DNA from: Peromyscus leucopus
Lineage: Eukaryota > Chordata > Mammalia > Rodentia > Cricetidae
Assembly: GCF_004664715.2 (NCBI RefSeq)
Contig: NC_051073.1
Location: forward strand, 63,540,379 to 63,604,378
Reading direction: 5' to 3'
DNA length: 64,000 nt
The position numbers and the translations under genes are program-made. Below are positions 59,116 through 64,000 of this stretch, in pieces (positions within the stretch are counted from its first letter, which is position 1; every line of letters starts with the position of its first letter). The notes beneath the pieces were generated by a model. That model made no database searches. It had not been told where the DNA came from and saw only the letters and a program-made list of their open reading frames with translations.

Positions 59116-59534
59116 CCGGCTCACGAAGGTGTTCTGATCAAATGAGTCATGTGAGCTTAAGAAAACATTTAAGCTTATAAGAACTAAGTCATGTTTGTTC
59201 ACTCACTGAAGAATTTATTCCCATCAATACTTATTGAACATCATAAATGTTAATTAAATGGATAATACCTATGAATGATGAGAAGGCAAAAATCCTCCTC
59301 CCCAGGGAATATGCTAGCAGAGAGGAACAGGGATAACAAAGCTAAAAATGCTGCCGGATAGCAAAGCAAATGTCAACAGAGTGAAGTGACCATCTACAGA
59401 ACAGGAGAATGTAATTACAAATCACACATTAAACAAGGGCAAACATCCAAAATAGACACAAACCTCCAAAACCTCAATAGTAACATACTACTAAAAATAA
59501 CACAATTTCATTTTATTTTATTTACTTTGTTTTA
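59116..59534. other. No recognised feature
   Basis: AT-rich intergenic DNA. Confidence 0.45.
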
Positions 59535-59870
59535 TTTTGTTTTTTGAGACAGGGTTTCTCAGTGTAGTTTTGGTGCCTGTCCTGGATCTTGCTCCGTAGA
59601 CCAGGCTGGCCTCGAACTCACAGAAATCCACCTGCCTCTGCCTCCCGAGTGCTGGGATTAAAGGCGTGCGCCTTTAATTTATTTTTATGTTTATTTTTAT
59701 GTGTACATGCGTTTTGGCTGCACGTGTCTGTGTACCATGTGCTTGCAGTACCCATGGAGGCCAGCAGAGGGTACAGATCCCCTTGGAACTGGAGTTACAG
59801 ATGGCTGTTAGCAGCTACGTGGGCAATGGGAATCAAACCAGGGTCCTTTGGAAGAGCAGCTGTCTCTCCA
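59535..59870 (-). repeat. B1 and B3-like SINE
   Basis: 59535-59670 is a reverse B1. 59670-59870 is B3-type ('cccatggaggccagcagaggg'). Confidence 0.87.
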
Positions 59871-59909
59871 TCCAGAACAATGAACCTGCCTGAGATTTTG
59901 AAACTGAAG

Positions 59910-60245
59910 GAAAGTGTAATGGCTATTCTTGTCACCTTGACTACATCTGGAATTAGTTGAAATCCAAAAATGGAGGACACCTGTGAGGGGTTTTTGCTTA
60001 ATTTGAAGTAGGTCAAGTCAATCCACTTCTAATCTGGATCTTTGAGAGAGGAAGGCACATGCCTTTAATCTGGATCTTTGCTTTATCCCAGCCCCCGACT
60101 TCAGCAGGCATTCCCTGGGAACACGCCAGCCAAGCCTGCCAGAGAAGCAAATAGGCCAGCAAAGCAGGCTAGCTGAGAGCTTCATATCCCCATTCTCCCT
60201 GCTCTCCTCCATATCCAATGCCCAGTCCCATGAGCTCTGTGGCAG
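59910..60245. repeat. Unnamed rodent interspersed repeat
   Basis: 'gtaatggctattcttgtcacc' and 'tttttgcttaatttgaagtagg' belong to a sequence I know as common in muroid DNA but cannot classify. 'ctaatctggatcttt' occurs twice (60030 and 60066). Confidence 0.5.
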
Positions 60246-60864
60246 ACTACCAGTTGTGGCCTCTCTTCATTCTCTGTCCCCATTCCCAGGGGACTAAGCA
60301 AATTCTGGTGGAATAACCTGTTTTCCTCCCTCCCATGAACTCCCTCAGCCTTCCCCCTGCTAGTGCATCGCCATTCCTAAGTATCAGTTCCCAATTCCTA
60401 GAAACACATTTTACCTGGAACCCCCAGTGGCCACACCTATCAGGATCCCAGAAGAATTTCCTACCAGACAACACACAGTCACTACACTCTCCAAAGAACC
60501 AGATAGTGCAACAGTAACCAAGGAACAAAACACCCACCTCACAAAGACAACCAGATGTCAGCACCTAGAATTACAATCTTCCCAAACCCAGATGCCTAGA
60601 TGCCAGCATAAAAACACAATCAACAACAGCCAGGACAATATGTCTCCACTAGAGCCCAGCAACCCTACTGCAGTAGGCTCTGAGTACTGCACCATAGCTG
60701 AAACACAAGGCAAAGACCTTAAAATAGCTTTTTATGAATATGAGAGAAGCCCTTAAAGAGGAAATAAATCCCTTAAAGAAATGTATGAAAAAAACAAAGA
60801 GTGGAAGGGAGTAAAGGATCAAGACCTGAAAGTGGAAATAGAATCAATAAAGAAAACCCAAACG

Positions 60865-61055
60865 GGCTAGAGAAACGGCTCAGTGGTTAAGAGCACTGGC
60901 TGCTCTTCCGGAGGACCTGGGTTCAATTCCCAGGACGTACATCTGGGCAGCTCACAACTGTCTATAACTCCAATTCCAAAGGATCTGACACCCTCACACA
61001 GACACATATGCTAGCAAAACACAAATGCACATAAAATAAATTTAAAAAGAAAGAA
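60865..61055 (+). repeat. B2 inside L1
   Basis: 'gggctagagaaacggctcag...aaataaatttaaaaag', bracketed by imperfect copies of aaagaaaacccaaac. Confidence 0.92.
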
Positions 61056-61292
61056 AACTCAAACAGAGGGAAATCTGGAAATGAAAAAGTTGGGAAATTG
61101 AACAGGAACCTCAGAGGCAAGCCTCATGAACAGAATATAAGAGATGCAAAAGAGAATCTCGGACAAGAAGACATGAAGAAATGGACATCAGTCAAAGAAA
61201 ATGTTAAACCTAAAAAAGTCTGGCACAAAACATCCAGGAAATCTGAGACACTATAAGAAGACCAAATCTAATCATCTAAGAATAGATAAAGG

Positions 61293-61480
61293 ATGGGGCT
61301 GAAGAGATGGCTCAGAGGTCGTTGGCTACTCTTCCAGAGGGCCTGATTTCAATTCCCAGCAACCACATGGTGGCTCACAACCATCTGTAATGAGATCTGG
61401 TGCCTTCTCCTGGTGTGCAGACATACATGCAGATAGAACACTGTACATATAATAAATAAATCTTGAAGAAAAAAAAAAAA
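61293..61480 (+). repeat. B2 inside L1
   Basis: 'gatggggctgaagagatggctcag...ataataaataaatcttg' plus A tail. L1 ORF1-like sequence resumes at about 61482. Confidence 0.92.
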
Positions 61481-61599
61481 ACAGAGGAAGGAGAAGAAAC
61501 TCAGCCCAAAGGCACAGAAAAAAAGTTTCATTGAAATCACAGAAGAAAATTTCTCTAACTAAGAAGTAAATGCCTATCAAGTTACAAGAAACACACAGA

Positions 61600-61880
61600 A
61601 ACTGGGTGGTGGTAGCACATACCTTTGATCCCAGCATTTGGGAGGCAGAGGCAGGCAGATCTCTGAATTCAAGGCCAGCTGGTCTACAGAGTGAGTTCCA
61701 GGACAGGCACAAAGCTACACAGAGAAACCCTGTCTCAAAAGAAACAAACAAAAAAAAGAACCAACTCCTCGAGGCCATGGTACAAAGCACATACCCACAA
61801 CCCCAGCATTCAGAAGACTGAGGTATGAGGATTCCAAGTTCAAAGATAGCCTGGGCTACACACATTAGAAAAAGAAACAG
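61600..61880 (+). repeat. B1 and B1-like SINE
   Basis: 61600-61745 is a B1. 61765-61880 is an older B1-like piece ('cagcattcagaagactgagg'). Confidence 0.85.
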
Positions 61881-61899
61881 AAACAACAACAAACCTTTT

Positions 61900-62110
61900 A
61901 GGCCTGGAGAGATGACTCCAGGAGTTAGTTAAGAGCACTGGCTGCTAGCAGTTCAAGAGGACCCTGGCTTGACTCCAGCCCACACGGCGGCTCACAACTC
62001 TAGTCCCAGGGCATCCCAGAGGATCCATCAACTTCCCGAGGCTCCACAGACAAACATCCAGGCAAACACTCATACACATAAAGTAAAATTAAAAAGTAAA
62101 TAGATCTTCT
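61900..62110 (+). repeat. B2-type SINE, diverged
   Basis: 'ggcctggagagatgactccagg...taagagcactggctgct'. Confidence 0.82.
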
Positions 62111-62189
62111 TGCTGAATTAGTATATCACTTACTTTATGCATTCTCTATTTAGATTTTTTTTAAGTCTTGAATATTTTACCTTTTTTTT

Positions 62190-62530
62190 TTTCTTTTTGG
62201 TTTTTCAAATAAAGGGTTTCTCAGTGTAGCTTTGCACCTTTCCTGGAACTCACTCTTTAGCCCAGGCTGGCCTCGAACTCACAGAGATCTACCTGGCTCT
62301 ATCCCCCGAGTGCTGGGATTAAAGGCATCATGCACCACTACCACCCATCCTTTATTAAAAAAAAAAAAAAATTGCCAGGTGGTGGTAGCACACGCCTTTA
62401 ATCCCAGCACTTGGGAGGCAGAGCCAGGCAGATCTCTGTGAGTTCCAGGCCAGCCTGGTCTATGAAATGAGATCCAGAACAGGCTCCAAATCTACACAGA
62501 GAAACCCTGCCTTGAAAAAAACAAACCAAA
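62190..62530. repeat. Opposed B1 pair
   Basis: 62190-62350 is a reverse B1 and 62370-62530 a forward B1, about 20 bp apart. A transcript through both could form a long hairpin. Confidence 0.92.
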
Positions 62531-62850
62531 ACAACAACAAAAATTTAAAAGACTTTTTTTAAATGAAATATACTTTGACATGAAAGGTAAAAGTTTTCTC
62601 ATTATTTCTTGCTACTCCCACTGCTACTGTTGAATGGAGACTAGATGATGGATTATCAAAGAGGGAGCATATTTACTCTTGTGTAGAGTGCCTGTTAATT
62701 CTGGGGTCTATGCATTATGTCTACCAAACAACCAAAGTATTTTTTGAATGTATGACTGCTAAGAAATATCCTAGGCATGGCTCATTCAGTCAAACAGCCA
62801 ATAACTGAATCCTCATCAATGGTCTACCTTTTATTAAATTTTAGAAAAAT
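62531..62850. other. No recognised feature
   Basis: AT-rich. 62795-62850 repeats about 25 bp also seen near 50710 ('ctgaatcctcatcaatggtct...'), probably a shared old repeat. Confidence 0.4.
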
Positions 62851-63400
62851 ATCTCTGTGGCTCAGAGGTTAAGAGCACTGGCTGCTCTTCCAGAGGTCCC
62901 AAGTTCAATTCCCAGCAACCACATGGTGGCTTACAACCATCTGTAATAAGGTCTAGTGCCCTCTTCTGGCGTGCAAGCATACATACAGGCAAAACACTGT
63001 ATACATAATAAATAAATAAGTCTTAAAAAAAATCTCTGGCTAGGTGTGGTGGAGTAGCCCTTTAATCCCAACACTAGGGCTGGGGAGGGGGTGGAAGCAG
63101 GAGGATCACTGTGAGCTCAAGGTCAGCTTGGTCTACACAGTGAGCAATAGGACATCCAGAAAGACCTGCCTCAAAAAAAATAAAAAAAGAAAAAAAGAAA
63201 AGAAAAGAAAAAAAGAAAAGCCAAACCAAAACATCTTTCCCTTCCTTCCCTATCCTACCTTTCTTTCTCCATCTCTCCTTTCTTTCTTTCCCTCTTCCCT
63301 TCCTTCGTTTACCTTTCTCTTTCTGGGACAGGGTCACTGGCTCAAGTTCCTGAATGCTGGGATTACAAGCATGCACCATCTACCTGGATACATTATTATT
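62850..63400. repeat. B2 (+), B1 (+), pyrimidine tract and B1 fragment (-)
   Basis: 62850-63030 is a B2. 63035-63180 is a B1 with a GAAA tail. 63238-63325 is CTTT/CCTT-rich. 63330-63395 is a reverse B1 piece. Confidence 0.85.
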
Positions 63401-63416
63401 TCTAAGGTCATAATTA

Positions 63417-63423
63417 AAAAGAT

Positions 63424-63478
<55 letters not shown>

Positions 63479-63480
63479 TT
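63417..63480. repeat. (TTTA)n microsatellite
   Basis: About 15 uninterrupted TTTA units, the expanded tail of the reverse B2 that follows. Confidence 0.97.
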
Positions 63481-63640
63481 ATGAATACAGAGCTCTGTCT
63501 GCATGCATGCCTGCAGGCCAGAAGAGGGCACCAGATCTCATTACAGAGGGCTGTGAGCCACCATGTGGGTGCTGGGAACTCAGGACCTCTGGAAGAGCAG
63601 CCGGTACTCTTAACCTCTGAGCCATCTCTTCAGCCCCTAA
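63481..63640 (-). repeat. B2 SINE
   Basis: Reverse B2 from 'tctgcatgcatgcctgcagg' to 'ctgagccatctcttcagcccc'. Confidence 0.93.
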
Positions 63641-64000
63641 GATCATAAACTTAAACAAGAAAAATATGGAAAAATGCTAAGTTGTAAAATCTAACAAAAA
63701 TTCTTACTTTCATTGGAAAATGACAAGATATGAAAATCAGACAAGAACACAGTCAAAAGTCCCAAACTGTGTATGCGGAAAAATGAAACACTGTAAAACA
63801 TCTCATACACAATTAGCAGTCAGTGAATAGTTGGTAGACAGTCAATACTCAATCTCTTCACCAAACTCTAATGTCACTTACTATATGAAATGTTATCCAG
63901 TGATCTTCTTTTGTTCAAATTGATATGATTCTACATATGACAAATAGTTTAAAGCAAGATTTTTTTTTTAACCTAAAAAATTACAAAATACAGTTCTGTC
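63641..64000. other. No recognised feature
   Basis: AT-rich intergenic DNA to the window end. Confidence 0.45.

Larger units (their letters stand above)
60250..61600 (+). mobile_element. LINE-1 5' region / ORF1 fragment, broken
   Basis: From about 60410 the sequence matches the L1 leader and ORF1 start region of rodents ('aatatgtctccactagagccc', 'cccttaaagaggaaa', 'gaatcaataaagaaaaccc', 'aacatccaggaaatctg'). Two B2 SINEs (60865-61055, 61293-61470) split it, and the ORF1 frame is broken by stops. No ORF2 is present. It lies upstream of SMCO1 in sense orientation on the plus strand. Confidence 0.85.

Noticed and set aside
61326..61892. 188-codon minus-strand frame near the L1 fragment
   Set aside because: Composed of reverse B2, L1 and B1 sequence. 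Products like '[21 protein letters not shown]' are the usual B2 antisense translation.

Overview
This is mammalian nuclear DNA from a muroid rodent. It has GT-AG spliced genes, two CpG-island promoters and very dense rodent SINEs: B1 (the 'cctttaatcccagcac' type), B2 (the 'gctggagagatggctcag' type), B3/B4-like and ID/BC1-like copies. The B1 subtype ending 'aggcgcaaagctacacagagaaaccctgtctcgaaaa' and the ERV LTR family present point to Cricetidae (hamster, vole or deer-mouse group). The family-level call is inference. The gene order UBXN7 - RNF168 - SMCO1, all on the minus strand, matches human 3q29 as I know it.

Layout. 1-6476 is intron 1 of UBXN7. 6477-6549 is UBXN7 coding exon 1 inside a CpG island (about 5.8-6.8 kb). 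6.8-21.7 kb is intergenic and made mostly of SINEs, MaLR/ORR1-like LTRs, a hAT-type URR1 element carrying a nested LTR-like insertion, and two solo LTRs with 6-bp target duplications. 21.7-49.3 kb is RNF168: six coding exons that I could join with every phase consistent into a 556-residue protein, with its CpG-island promoter at about 49.3-49.96 kb. Intron 4 contains a defective, non-autonomous class II provirus (31584-34760). About 3.6 kb upstream of the RNF168 start lies the stop codon of SMCO1 (52876-57508), with three coding exons encoding 219 residues. 57.5-64 kb lies upstream of the SMCO1 start and holds a minisatellite, an L1 5'/ORF1 fragment broken by SINEs, and more SINEs.

Function. 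RNF168 is the chromatin E3 ligase that ubiquitinates H2A at K13/K15 at double-strand breaks. UBXN7 is a p97/VCP-ubiquitin adaptor that also binds cullin-RING ligases. SMCO1 is a poorly characterised membrane/coiled-coil protein. They are neighbours by synteny and do not form an operon. UBXN7 and RNF168 share an 11-bp YY1-like sequence spanning their start codons.

I found no CRISPR array, phage, operon or novel enzymatic system. The most useful observations are regulatory or structural: the paired YY1/start-codon elements, a donor-like sequence abutting the UBXN7 ATG, a TG tract just upstream of the frame-critical 77-nt RNF168 exon 2, a 49-bp tandem repeat before RNF168 exon 6, a probable leader exon of RNF168, and clear nested-transposon chronologies. 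Repeat boundaries are read by eye and are approximate unless a target-site duplication is stated.
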